Below, piece by piece: positions 29,256 to 37,737 of a DNA stretch of 64,000 bases. A model generated the notes under the pieces. It was given only the letters and a program-made list of their open reading frames with translations. It was not told where the DNA came from and did not search any database. The stretch's first letter is position 1; each line of letters starts with the position of its first letter. Made by a program: the position numbers and the translations under genes. Source of the stretch: Methylibium rhizosphaerae (GTDB lineage Bacteria > Pseudomonadota > Gammaproteobacteria > Burkholderiales > Burkholderiaceae_C); NCBI RefSeq assembly GCF_006386545.1, contig NZ_SWAR01000017.1, positions 45,128 through 109,127 on the forward strand, in the 5' to 3' direction.

Positions 29256-29312
29256 ATGTACGGACTCATCGGACAGTTCACCGCCGCCCCGCTGATGGTG
29301 CAGGCATCTTGA
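29256..29312 (+). pseudogene. 18-codon leader, apparent 5' remnant of an ABM-type monooxygenase gene
   Basis: An ATG with AGGAGG four bases upstream opens an 18-codon frame reading M-Y-G-L-I-G-Q-F-T-A-A-P-L-M-V-Q-A-S. The first dozen residues closely resemble the N-terminus of antibiotic-biosynthesis-monooxygenase (ABM) family proteins as I remember them (M-Y-G-L-I-G-K-x-x-A-x-P-G). The frame stops at a TGA that overlaps the TTG start of the next gene (TTGA). It looks like a deletion that fused the start of an ABM gene to the acyltransferase, leaving a leader that could couple translation. Alternatively it is an unrelated leader peptide. Confidence 0.45.
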
Positions 29313-30397
29313 GCACCGCCGCCCCCCGCACGCCCCGCCTCGCCTCCATCGACGCGCTGCGCGGCCTCACCGTCGCAGCCATGCTGCTGGTCAACTACCC
29401 CGGCAGCTGGAGCCATGTGTGGGCGCCGCTGCGCCATGCCAGGTGGCACGGCGCCACGCCCACCGACTTCATCTTTCCCTGGTTCCTGCTGATCGTGGGC
29501 CTGTCCATCGGCCTGGCCTTCGGCCCGAAGCTCGATGCCGGCCGCACCCACGATGGCGCGCTCACCCGTGCCCTGCTGCTGCGCGGCCTGCGCATCTTCG
29601 CGCTCGGGCTGGTGCTCAACCTGGCCACCTGGCTGCTGCTCGACACGCGAGGCTTCCGGCTGATGGGGGTGCTGCAGCGCATCGGCATCTGCTTCGCCTG
29701 CGTGGGGCTCGTGGCGATCCACCTGCGCAGCCTGTGCGCGCAGTGGGCACTGCTGGCGGCCTTGCTGCTCGGCTACTGGGCGCTGCTCGCCGCCGGCGGC
29801 CCGCTGGAGCCGGGCCAGAACATCGCCGACCGGGTGGACAACGCGGTGCTCGGCCCGCTGGCCTATGCGCTGGACCGCAGCACCGGCCGCTACAGCGACC
29901 CCGAGGGCCTGCTCAGCACGCTGCCGGCCATCGCCACCACCCTGCTCGGCCTGCTGGCCAGCCACCGGCTGCGCGCCGGCAAGGCTTCGCGCCTGTGGGG
30001 TGCCGGCGTGGCGGCCGTGGCGCTGGGTGGCCTGTGGTCGCTGGTGCTGCCGCTCAACAAGGCCTTGTGGACGCCCTCCTACGTACTGTGGACCGGTGGT
30101 TTCGGCCTGCTGGCAGTGGCGCTGGCACACGAGCTGATCGACCTGCGCGGCTGGCCGGCGCTGGGCACGAGCCTGGGCCTCAACGCGATCACGGTCTACG
30201 CCGGCACCTGGCTGCTGTTCTGCGTGCTGATGGCGCTGGGCGTGCTGCAGTGGATCAACCAGCACCTGTTCGCGCAGCCGCTCACGCCGCTGGCCGGACC
30301 CGAGGCGGCATCGTTCGCGTTTGCCTTGGCGTTTCTTGCGCCGTGGTGCGTGCTGGCGGTGTGGGCAAGGCGGCGCGGCTGGCGGATCACCATCTGA
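29309..30397 (+). CDS. HGSNAT/DUF5009-like membrane acyltransferase
   Basis: 362-residue inner-membrane protein with about ten TM segments, related to heparan-alpha-glucosaminide N-acetyltransferase and DUF5009. It begins with S-I-D-A-L-R-G-L-T-V near residue 12, then a conserved Asn-Tyr-Pro-Gly near 30 and F-I-F-P-W-F-L near 55, with N-A-I-T-V-Y near 290. It probably transfers acyl groups onto a glycan. The only usable start is TTG at 29309, which has no Shine-Dalgarno of its own and overlaps the stop of the short leader frame, so translation is likely coupled to it. It ends 10 bases from a convergent relative. Confidence 0.8.
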   Translation: MSTAAPRTPRLASIDALRGLTVAAMLLVNYPGSWSHVWAPLRHARWHGATPTDFIFPWFLLIVGLSIGLAFGPKLDAGRTHDGALTRALLLRGLRIFALGLVLNLATWLLLDTRGFRLMGVLQRIGICFACVGLVAIHLRSLCAQWALLAALLLGYWALLAAGGPLEPGQNIADRVDNAVLGPLAYALDRSTGRYSDPEGLLSTLPAIATTLLGLLASHRLRAGKASRLWGAGVAAVALGGLWSLVLPLNKALWTPSYVLWTGGFGLLAVALAHELIDLRGWPALGTSLGLNAITVYAGTWLLFCVLMALGVLQWINQHLFAQPLTPLAGPEAASFAFALAFLAPWCVLAVWARRRGWRITI

Positions 30398-30407
30398 CAG
30401 CAGCCGG

Positions 30408-31574
30408 CTACAGGTACTTCAGCCAGGCGATGTCGCGCCGCCGCGCCTTGAAGGCGGCGAAGGCGCGCACCGCCGGATACAGCAGCACCGCAAGCAGCAC
30501 GGCCGCGGCCCACACCTGCCACATCGCGTCGAAGCCGAACACCGCCCCCTGGTTCGGCCCCCAGGCGGCCAGCGCCCCGAGGTAGAGGAACTTCAGCACG
30601 TACAGGTGCAGCACGTAGAAGAACATCGGCGCGGCGCCGTATGCCGCCAGCGGCGCCAGCCAGCGCCGCCGCCTGTCGGACGCCAGCTCGAACGCCCGCA
30701 GCAGCTGCAGGCCCACGCCCAGGGTGAGCGCAACGAACAGCAGCGACGGCGGGTACTTGGTGACGTTGACGAAGCCCATCGCCGTCTGCAGCGCCGTATC
30801 GCCCGCCGTCCACGGCCGGTCGCCGTAGACGTCGAGCGCGCGCAGCACGACGAAGCCCGCGAGCAGGCCCAGGCCCCAGGCGAGCAGCCGGCGGCGGCGC
30901 AAGCCGGGGTCGGCGCCGGGCAGGAACCACGGTCCTGCCGCATAGCCCAGGGCGATCACGCCGATCCACGGCAGCAGCGGGTACGAGGTGCGCAGCCGCA
31001 GCGACTGCGTCACGTCGATCCAGCCGCGGTCATGCAGCACGGCCCACGGCACCTGCAGCGGGTGGCCTGCGTCGAAGTGCAGGCCGTCGAGCAGGTTGTG
31101 ACCCGCCACGATGACGAGGGCGAGGCCGATCAGGACGCGGCGCGGCAGCCACACCAGCGCGGCCAGCGCCAGCATGCTGAGGCCGATGGCCCAGATCACC
31201 TGCAGGTACACCCGCGCCGGCGGGAACTGGAAGGTCCACGCGAAGTTGACCACCGTCATCTCGAGCACCACGAGGAACAGCCCGCGCCGCCACAGGAATG
31301 AAGACGCGGCCGCCCGCGCGCCCTCGCCATGGCGTGCGCCATACAGAAACGCCGCCAGGCCGGCGAGGAACATGAACACCGGCGCACACAGGTGGGCCAG
31401 CACCCGGCTGAAGAACAGGTCGGGCGCGGTGTGCACAAGGTCGATCGGGTCGCCGACCTGGTGGTGCAGATAGAAGGTCTCGCGCACGTGGTCGAGCAGC
31501 ATGACCACGATGACGAAGCCGCGCAGCGCGTCGATGGACTGCAGTCGTGGTGTCGCAGAGGAGGAGCTTTGCAT
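30408..31574 (-). CDS. DUF1624 (HGSNAT-like) membrane protein
   Basis: 388-residue inner-membrane protein with about ten TM segments, DUF1624 type: S-I-D-A-L-R-G-F-V-I-V-x-M-x-L-D-H-V-R-E near residue 15, D-L-F-F-S-R near 52 and C-A-P-V-F-M-F-L-A-G near 63. It is in the same superfamily as the convergent DUF5009-like gene, but a different family, and may acylate a cell-surface or imported glycan. The ATG at 31574 gives the family N-terminus; an earlier in-frame start adds 28 residues without similarity. Confidence 0.85.
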   Translation of the reverse strand: MQSSSSATPRLQSIDALRGFVIVVMLLDHVRETFYLHHQVGDPIDLVHTAPDLFFSRVLAHLCAPVFMFLAGLAAFLYGARHGEGARAAASSFLWRRGLFLVVLEMTVVNFAWTFQFPPARVYLQVIWAIGLSMLALAALVWLPRRVLIGLALVIVAGHNLLDGLHFDAGHPLQVPWAVLHDRGWIDVTQSLRLRTSYPLLPWIGVIALGYAAGPWFLPGADPGLRRRRLLAWGLGLLAGFVVLRALDVYGDRPWTAGDTALQTAMGFVNVTKYPPSLLFVALTLGVGLQLLRAFELASDRRRRWLAPLAAYGAAPMFFYVLHLYVLKFLYLGALAAWGPNQGAVFGFDAMWQVWAAAVLLAVLLYPAVRAFAAFKARRRDIAWLKYL

Positions 31575-31687
31575 TGCAGGTGTGCTGGATGGACCGTCGG
31601 CCGCTGGGCGGGCGCCGATGGTAGTGCCCCGGACGAATCGCCACAGCGCCTCGCACAAGACCTGCCCCGGTCATGGCTTCATCATTC

Positions 31688-31708
31688 ATTGAGAGTGATT
31701 CTCATTTA
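31688..31708. promoter_or_regulatory. Fur box
   Basis: ATTGAGAGTGATTCTCATTTA contains TGAGA/TCTCA arms (31690-31694 and 31700-31704) around a 5-base centre, the classical Fur palindrome pattern. It lies 32 bases before the ATG of the TonB-dependent receptor and 114 bases from the divergent DUF1624 gene. It predicts iron repression of the receptor. Confidence 0.75.
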
Positions 31709-31739
31709 TATTGCGGGCCCTTTTCCCAGCCGGACCCGC

Positions 31740-33917
31740 ATGGAACTCCACCGACAACGCTTCCTTTTCGCCACGCTGCTCACGGCCGCAAGCTGCGGCG
31801 CCACTGCGGCGGCTGCCGAAGAATCCTCGACCACCGACCCGAAGGCGACCCGCCAAGTGCAGGCCGAACTGCCCGCGCAGCAGATCGTCGGCCGCCGCCA
31901 GTCGGGCCAGTACAACGCCAGCACATCCGCCGGCGCCACCAAGACCGACACACCGCTGATCGAAGTGCCGCAGGCCGTGCGCGTGATGACTCGCCAGCTG
32001 GTGGACGACCTGAGCGCTCAGAGGCTGGACGACGTGCTGGACTACGCGGCCGGCGTTTCGCGCCAGAACAACTTCGGCGGCACCTGGGACAACGTGGCCA
32101 TCCGCGGCTTTGCGGGTCATGAAGACAGCACCATGTCGATGCTGCGCAACGGCATGCCGGCCAACCGCGGCTTCAACGCCCCGCGCGACACGGCCAATCT
32201 GGAGCAGATCGAGTTTCTCAAGGGCACGATGGGCGCGCTGTACGGCAGCAGCGAGCCGGGCGGCACGCTCAACCTGGTGACCAAGCAGCCGCGCTTCACC
32301 GCCGGCCACTCGGTCGAAGGCTACGTGGGCAGCTACAACTACAAGCGCATGGCGGTCGACAGCACGGGCCCGCTCAACGGTGGGGGTGATGAAGCCCCCA
32401 CGCTGGCCTACCGCCTGAACGCGTCGGTGGAAGACAAGGACAGCTTCCGCGACGAGGTGCACAGCCGCCGCACGCTGCTGGCCCCCGCGCTTACGTGGAA
32501 CGCGACGCCCGACACGCAGCTGCGCTACGACGGCGAATGGTTGCGGCAGGCCGCCCCGCTGGATCGCGGCGTGGTGGTCGTCAACGGCCAGATCGACGCG
32601 GTGCCCGTCTCGCGCTTCTACGGCGAGACCAACGTGGCCGACACCACCATCGACAACCACACCCACCAGTTCTTTGCCGACCATACGCTCAGCGAGCAGT
32701 GGTCGCTGCACGGCGGCCTGCAGCTCAAGCGCGGCACGCTCGAGGGCTTCGGCATCGAGCAAGTGCCATTCGGCGGCCCCGACTGCGCCACCTCGATGAA
32801 CACACGCGACTGGCTGTGCCGCCGCCTGCGCTATCGCAACTTCGAGTCGCGCGAGACCTCGGTGCAACTCGAAGCCCGCGGCAAGCTGAGCACGGGCGAC
32901 GTGAAGCACGAGCTGATGGTGGGCGTGGAAGCGGCACGCTTTACCCAGGACCGCACCATGCTCGACCACGCCGGCGGGCTGCGCAACAGCCTGGGCATCT
33001 CGGTCTCCAACCCCGTGTACGGCCGGGTCACCTACCCGCCCCTGAGCGCGCTCAACGTCAACCGCAACGGCACGCTCAAGGACAACACCCGCGCCCTCTA
33101 CGTGCAGGACGTGGTATCGCTCACGAGCTCGCTCAGGCTGCTGGCCGGGCTGCGCCACGACCGCGCCACCTCCCGCAACACCAGCATCAACGGTTCGAGC
33201 AGCGAGCAGGAGCCCCGCGCCACGTCGCCGCGGCTGGGCCTCGCATGGATGATCCAGCCCACGCTCTCGGCCTACGCGAGCACCGGCCGCTCGTTCCGCG
33301 CCAACACCGACCGTGACACCACCGGCAACTTCTTCGCACCGCAAAGGGGCAAGGCCCACGAAGCCGGCCTGAAGTGGGAATCACAGGACGGCCGCCTGAG
33401 CAGCAACGTGGCGGTGTTCGACATCACCAAGACCAATGTGCCCACCAACCTGGACCCGAACACCGAGCTCTACGGCAGCGCGATGAGCGTGCACAACAAG
33501 GGCGTCGAGTTCGAACTGGCCGGCTGGGTGGCGACAGGCTGGCGCGCGGCGCTGTCCTATGTCTACCTCGACGCCGACCCGAAGGTGAAGCAGTTCGCCC
33601 GCCACAGCGGAAGCGCTTTCCTTGTGCACGAGACCACGCTGTCCAGCGGCGACCTCGTGGGCCTGGGCGGGGGTGTCACCCACGTGGGCGCACGCCAGGG
33701 CGACAGCGACGGCCAGTGGGGCGACACCCCCGTTCAGTTGCCCGCCTACACCGTGGCCAAGCTCACGGCCTACTGGAACGCGACCCGCCAGCTGCGCGTC
33801 TCGCTCGACGTGGACAACCTGTTCGACAAGACCTACTACACCAGCGCCTACAACAGCGTGTGGGTGGCGCCGGGCGCGCCGCGCACCGTGATCGCGGGCG
33901 TGCAATACAAGTTCTGA
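31740..33917 (+). CDS. TonB-dependent siderophore receptor
   Basis: 725-residue outer-membrane receptor. Signal peptide about 1-28 (A-A-A-A-E). A plug domain (about 75-200) has I-E-V-P-Q-A-V-R-V-M-T and I-R-G-F, then the barrel, ending D-V-D-N-L-F-D-K-T-Y-Y near 685 and a C-terminal Y-K-F. This is the TonB-siderophore receptor type, importing ferric siderophores by proton-motive force via TonB. There is no N-terminal signalling extension. A Fur box lies just upstream, and a DUF4198 gene follows 19 bases downstream. The ligand cannot be read from sequence. Confidence 0.92.
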   Translation: MELHRQRFLFATLLTAASCGATAAAAEESSTTDPKATRQVQAELPAQQIVGRRQSGQYNASTSAGATKTDTPLIEVPQAVRVMTRQLVDDLSAQRLDDVLDYAAGVSRQNNFGGTWDNVAIRGFAGHEDSTMSMLRNGMPANRGFNAPRDTANLEQIEFLKGTMGALYGSSEPGGTLNLVTKQPRFTAGHSVEGYVGSYNYKRMAVDSTGPLNGGGDEAPTLAYRLNASVEDKDSFRDEVHSRRTLLAPALTWNATPDTQLRYDGEWLRQAAPLDRGVVVVNGQIDAVPVSRFYGETNVADTTIDNHTHQFFADHTLSEQWSLHGGLQLKRGTLEGFGIEQVPFGGPDCATSMNTRDWLCRRLRYRNFESRETSVQLEARGKLSTGDVKHELMVGVEAARFTQDRTMLDHAGGLRNSLGISVSNPVYGRVTYPPLSALNVNRNGTLKDNTRALYVQDVVSLTSSLRLLAGLRHDRATSRNTSINGSSSEQEPRATSPRLGLAWMIQPTLSAYASTGRSFRANTDRDTTGNFFAPQRGKAHEAGLKWESQDGRLSSNVAVFDITKTNVPTNLDPNTELYGSAMSVHNKGVEFELAGWVATGWRAALSYVYLDADPKVKQFARHSGSAFLVHETTLSSGDLVGLGGGVTHVGARQGDSDGQWGDTPVQLPAYTVAKLTAYWNATRQLRVSLDVDNLFDKTYYTSAYNSVWVAPGAPRTVIAGVQYKF

Positions 33918-33936
33918 CGCTGCAGGGAGCCATCAC

Positions 33937-34680
33937 ATGAACAAGTTCGCAATGCTCGCTGCCGCGGTGGCGGCGGCAGGCCTCGGCTTCTTCGCGCAGC
34001 CCTGCGAGGCCCACGGCATCTGGTTCGCGCAGCGCGCCGGGCGCCTGGCGCTCGTCTACGGCGAAGGCGCCGAAGACCTCGACGCGGTGAAGCGGCTGCC
34101 GAAGATCACCTCGGTGGCCGCCTGGTCGGCCGAGGGGCAGGATGTGGTGGCTAGCCTGCAGCCCCAGGGCCCGCTGGCCGTGCTGGACGCGCAGGCCCTG
34201 CCCGCGGTGATCACCGCCACCATGGACAACGGCCTCTGGACCAAGGACACGCAGGGCAAGTGGCACGGCAAGGGCAAGGACGAGGTCGCCGGCGCCGCGC
34301 AAAGCGGGCGCTACATGAAGTACACGACCCACCTCGCGAGCCTGCCCGCGGGCGCGATGCGGCCGCAGCCGGGTCTCGCGCTGCAGCTCGTGCCGGTGGG
34401 CAAGACCTTCCCGCGCCACCGCAACGACAAGCTCACCGTGCAGGTGCTGTTCGAAGGCCGGCCCTTGCCCCGGGCGAAGGTATGGCCCGACATGGTGGGC
34501 GACCCCGATGCCCGGCCGCTGGTGGCCGATGCCCGTGGCCGCATCACGCTAGCGGTGCGCAACCAGGGCCACAACGTCGTGAAGACCGAGCACGAAAGCG
34601 CGCCCGCCGATCCCGGCAGGGCCGACATGACCCATCACCTCGCCACGCTGTCGTTCGCGTTGGGTCACGCGCCGGAGTGA
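33937..34680 (+). CDS. DUF4198 periplasmic protein
   Basis: 247-residue exported protein. The signal peptide is cleaved near residue 25 so that the mature N-terminus is A-H-G-I-W, placing a His at the very start as in other DUF4198 proteins, where it may bind a metal. The middle region is a beta-sandwich-like domain (V-Q-V-L-F-E-G-R-P-L-P-x-A-K-V near 170). Family genes often sit beside transition-metal uptake systems. Here it follows the Fur-box receptor with a 19-base gap and is almost certainly co-transcribed, so a role in metal handling is likely. Confidence 0.85.
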   Translation: MNKFAMLAAAVAAAGLGFFAQPCEAHGIWFAQRAGRLALVYGEGAEDLDAVKRLPKITSVAAWSAEGQDVVASLQPQGPLAVLDAQALPAVITATMDNGLWTKDTQGKWHGKGKDEVAGAAQSGRYMKYTTHLASLPAGAMRPQPGLALQLVPVGKTFPRHRNDKLTVQVLFEGRPLPRAKVWPDMVGDPDARPLVADARGRITLAVRNQGHNVVKTEHESAPADPGRADMTHHLATLSFALGHAPE

Positions 34681-34683
34681 GAC

Positions 34684-35436
34684 CTAGCGGCGCGACCGCC
34701 CCAGCCCGAGCAGCCGCCCGACCAAGCCGGTGGCGCTGCGCGCGGCCGGGTTGGTGCGGGTCATCATCAGGCACTGCGCCAGGTACAGCGCGTTGATGAG
34801 GCGGCTGGCCCGCTCGAGGCTCATGCCGGGCCATGACGCGATGTCGCGCAGCGACGCCGCCTCGCGGCGCAGCCGTTGCACCGAGGGCCCGAGCGCGCCC
34901 GGTGCCATGAGGTTTTCGGTGGCCGGATCCTTGATGGCACGGTAGGCGGCCGTGCCGCCGATCTCGGACAGCAGTTCGCGCCGCGGCCCGCGCAGCGCCA
35001 CCAGCCACAGCAGCGGCAGCAGCGGCCGGTAATGGGCCGCCTGGCCCACCCGTTCGTACATCCAGTGCCCCGGTGGGCGCACGCCCGGCGGCTCGATGTT
35101 GATGAGCTTCAGGTCGTCGAGCCGCTCCACGGTGGTGGGCGCCATCTCGCGCGGCGAGTGGTAGAGCATCTGCAGCGGGAACAGGGTCACCGGCCAGACG
35201 TAGTGGCCGTGCTGCAGGTAGAGGAGTGCCGCTTCGCGCTGGCGCATGCAGGCGGCCATGACCTCGAGGGCGTCGTCGGCCGCATTGCGCTCGTCGAGCC
35301 GGTTGAGCTCGGCCATCAGCGTGGTGGGAAGCACCGTCGGCCCCTCCAGCTTCATGTAGCCGCTGGTGCCGGTGTTCATGCGCATGCGCTCGTAGTCGCT
35401 GATGCGCCAAAGGCTGGAGTCGTCGAAGTCGCGCAT
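34684..35436 (-). CDS. conserved-looking hypothetical protein
   Basis: 250-residue cytoplasmic protein I do not recognise. It has an N-terminal segment (D-F-D-D-S-S-L-W-R-I) and a helical, Arg-rich body. The motif W-P-V-T-L-F-P-L-Q near residue 82 and a glycine-poor C-terminal helical region with S-L-E-R-A-S-R-L-I-N-A-L-Y-L near 208 suggest a structured domain. It ends with a basic tail (L-L-G-L-G-R-S-R-R). No TM segment or signal peptide. It is convergent with DUF4198 (3-base gap) and lies 204 bases downstream of the ABC exporter on the same strand. Confidence 0.65.
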   Translation of the reverse strand: MRDFDDSSLWRISDYERMRMNTGTSGYMKLEGPTVLPTTLMAELNRLDERNAADDALEVMAACMRQREAALLYLQHGHYVWPVTLFPLQMLYHSPREMAPTTVERLDDLKLINIEPPGVRPPGHWMYERVGQAAHYRPLLPLLWLVALRGPRRELLSEIGGTAAYRAIKDPATENLMAPGALGPSVQRLRREAASLRDIASWPGMSLERASRLINALYLAQCLMMTRTNPAARSATGLVGRLLGLGRSRR

Positions 35437-35502
35437 GGGGACAAGACCGTGCGGAGCCCGGGCAATTGGCCGTGGCTCCGCTGGGTTTCCCTCCCTGGCA
35501 AC

Positions 35503-35526
35503 GCCGGGCGCTGCATGGCGCCCGGC
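35503..35526 (-). terminator. 9-bp stem-loop downstream of ABC exporter gene
   Basis: GCCGGGCGC (35503-35511) pairs perfectly with GCGCCCGGC (35518-35526) around a 6-base loop, in the gap after the minus-strand ABC gene. T-tract absent. Likely a transcript end or mRNA-stabilising hairpin; weak as an intrinsic terminator. Confidence 0.4.
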
Positions 35527-35640
35527 TTCCCCTCAGTGGACCATCAAGCGAGCCGCAAAACCACACCACATTTGTGCAGCTTGGTTACCACCGGTTATGC
35601 CGCCCGGGTGGAAACCCGCAGCAGCTTGACACGGCCGATT

Positions 35641-37608
35641 TCAAGGAATGAGCGGCGCCCCGTCGGCCGGCCGCTCGGCAATGGCGGGCGCCGTGGTGCC
35701 GGCTGCCGCACGCCCCAGCGCGGTCGCAGCCTCGACGGCCGCGCTGTCGCGGTCGGCCGGGGCAGCCGGCTCGTCGTCGTCCGCCGTCTCGCCGAGGAAG
35801 CCGCCGCTCTGGTGCGCCCACAGCCGCGCGTAGAGCCCGCCCTTGGCCAGCAGGCTGCGGTGGTCGCCTTCCTCGACGATGCGTCCCTTGTCGAGCACGA
35901 TGAGGCGGTCCATCGCGGCGATGGTCGAAAGCCGGTGGGCAATGGCCACCACGGTCTTGCCTTCCATCAGCCGGTACAGGCTCGCCTGGATCGCCGCCTC
36001 CACTTCCGAGTCGAGCGCGCTGGTGGCCTCGTCGAGCAGCAGGATCGGGGCGTCCTTCAGCATCACCCGCGCGATCGCGATGCGCTGGCGCTGCCCGCCC
36101 GACAGCTTGACGCCGCGCTCGCCGACATGGGCGTCGTACGCGGTGCGGCCCTTCGGGTCGGTGAGGCCGCTGATGAACTCATGCGCCTCGGCGCGCCTGG
36201 CGGCGGCGATCATGCGATCGTCGCTCGCGTCGGGCCGGCCGTAGAGGATGTTGTCGCGCACCGAACGGTGCAGCAGCGACGTGTCCTGCGTGACCATGCC
36301 GACCTGGGCGCGCAGCGAGTCCTGGGTGACCGACGCGATGTCCTGGCCGTCGATCAGCACGCGCCCCGCCTCCACGTCATAGAAGCGCAGCAGCAGGTTC
36401 ACCACCGTGCTCTTGCCTGCCCCGGAGCGGCCCACCAGGCCGATCTTCTCGCCGGGCCGGATGGTGAGCGTGAGGCCGTCGATGACCTTCCTGTCGCTGC
36501 CGTAGCCGAAGCTCACCTGCTCGAAGCGCACCTCGCCGTGCGTCACCGCCAGCGGCCTCGCATCGGGCTTGTCGAGCACGGTGTGCGGCTTCGACAGCGT
36601 GGTGATGCCGTCCTGCACCGTGCCGATGTATTCGAACAGCGAGGCCATCTCCCACATCACCCAGTGCGAGATGCCGTTGAGCCGCAGCGCCATTGCACCA
36701 GCGGCCGCGACCGCGCCGACGCCGGCGTGCCCATGGATCCAGGCCCACAGCGCGACGCCGGCCGAGCTGAGGATGAGCAGCATGGTGAGCGTGTGGTTCA
36801 CGATCTCGAAGCCGGTGACCAGGCGCATCTGCGCATACACGGTGGCCAGGAATTCCTGCATCGCGCCGCGTGCGTAGCCGGCCTCGCGACCCGCATGCGA
36901 GAACAGCTTCACCGTGGCGATGTTGGTGTAGGCATCGGTGATGCGGCCGGTCATCAGCGAGCGCGCATCGGCCTGCGCCTGCGCCACCTTGCCCAGGCGC
37001 GGCACGAAGTACCACAGCGCGCCGACGTACAGGCCCAGCCAGCCGAGGAACGGCACCAGCAGCAGCAGGCTGAAGTCGCCCAGCACCAGCAGCAGCGTGA
37101 CGAAATAGATGATCACGAACACCAGCAGCTCGGCGAACACCATCCAGGTGTCGCGCACGGCCAGTGCCGTCTGCATCACCTTGGTGGCCACCCGGCCGGC
37201 GAACTCGTCCTGGTAGAAGCCCATGCTCTGGGCCAGCATGAGGCGGTGGAAATTCCAGCGCAGCAGCATCGGGAAGTTGCCCGCCAGCGCCTGCTGCCGG
37301 AAGGCCGACTGCACCGCCACCAGGAAGATGCTGCCCGCCAGCACCGCCGCCAGCAGCATCAGCGTGCCGCCATGCTCGACCCACAGCTGCGCCGGCTTCA
37401 CGTTGGCCAGCCAGTCGACGATGCGCCCGAGCATCGAGAACAGCAGCGCCTCGAACGCGCCGATCGCGGCAGTGAACAGGGTCATGCCGAGCAGGTAGGG
37501 CCGCAGGCCCGCGGTACAGGCCCAGATGAACGGGAAGAAGCCCTTGGGCGGCGGCGTGGGGGCGGCATCCGGGTAGGGATGCACGAGTCTTTCGAACCAG
37601 CTGAGCAC
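35641..37608 (-). CDS. ABC exporter, fused permease-ATPase
   Basis: 655-residue half-transporter of the MsbA/lipid-and-drug exporter type. A six-TM type-1 exporter domain (about 25-330) is followed by an ATPase domain (about 355-600): Walker A G-R-S-G-A-G-K-S near 397, signature L-S-G-G-Q near 500, Walker B I-L-L-L-D-E near 520, H-loop A-H-R-L-S near 553. The last 60 residues are a low-complexity Ala/Asp tail. It should dimerise and export a hydrophobic substrate. The start is GTG at 37608 with GGAG seven bases upstream, giving L-S-W-F-E-R-L-V-H-P-Y-P, typical of the family; a longer frame upstream is unlikely. Confidence 0.88.
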   Translation of the reverse strand: MLSWFERLVHPYPDAAPTPPPKGFFPFIWACTAGLRPYLLGMTLFTAAIGAFEALLFSMLGRIVDWLANVKPAQLWVEHGGTLMLLAAVLAGSIFLVAVQSAFRQQALAGNFPMLLRWNFHRLMLAQSMGFYQDEFAGRVATKVMQTALAVRDTWMVFAELLVFVIIYFVTLLLVLGDFSLLLLVPFLGWLGLYVGALWYFVPRLGKVAQAQADARSLMTGRITDAYTNIATVKLFSHAGREAGYARGAMQEFLATVYAQMRLVTGFEIVNHTLTMLLILSSAGVALWAWIHGHAGVGAVAAAGAMALRLNGISHWVMWEMASLFEYIGTVQDGITTLSKPHTVLDKPDARPLAVTHGEVRFEQVSFGYGSDRKVIDGLTLTIRPGEKIGLVGRSGAGKSTVVNLLLRFYDVEAGRVLIDGQDIASVTQDSLRAQVGMVTQDTSLLHRSVRDNILYGRPDASDDRMIAAARRAEAHEFISGLTDPKGRTAYDAHVGERGVKLSGGQRQRIAIARVMLKDAPILLLDEATSALDSEVEAAIQASLYRLMEGKTVVAIAHRLSTIAAMDRLIVLDKGRIVEEGDHRSLLAKGGLYARLWAHQSGGFLGETADDDEPAAPADRDSAAVEAATALGRAAAGTTAPAIAERPADGAPLIP

Positions 37609-37737
37609 GGGATCTCCGTCGTTTCGTGTCGCCGCGGCTGCGCGAGGGCCGCGCGCCGACGGGAAAGCTGCGAAGCGTAGCCGATCGGCCCGCCGCGCAG
37701 TCACCCCCTGGCATCATGGGCGCGCCGGGTGTGCGGT

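Noticed and set aside
34876..37680. 934-codon open frame on the plus strand over the ABC exporter
   Set aside because: Antisense to a gene with complete ABC motifs; His/Arg/Gln-rich with no recognisable domain.
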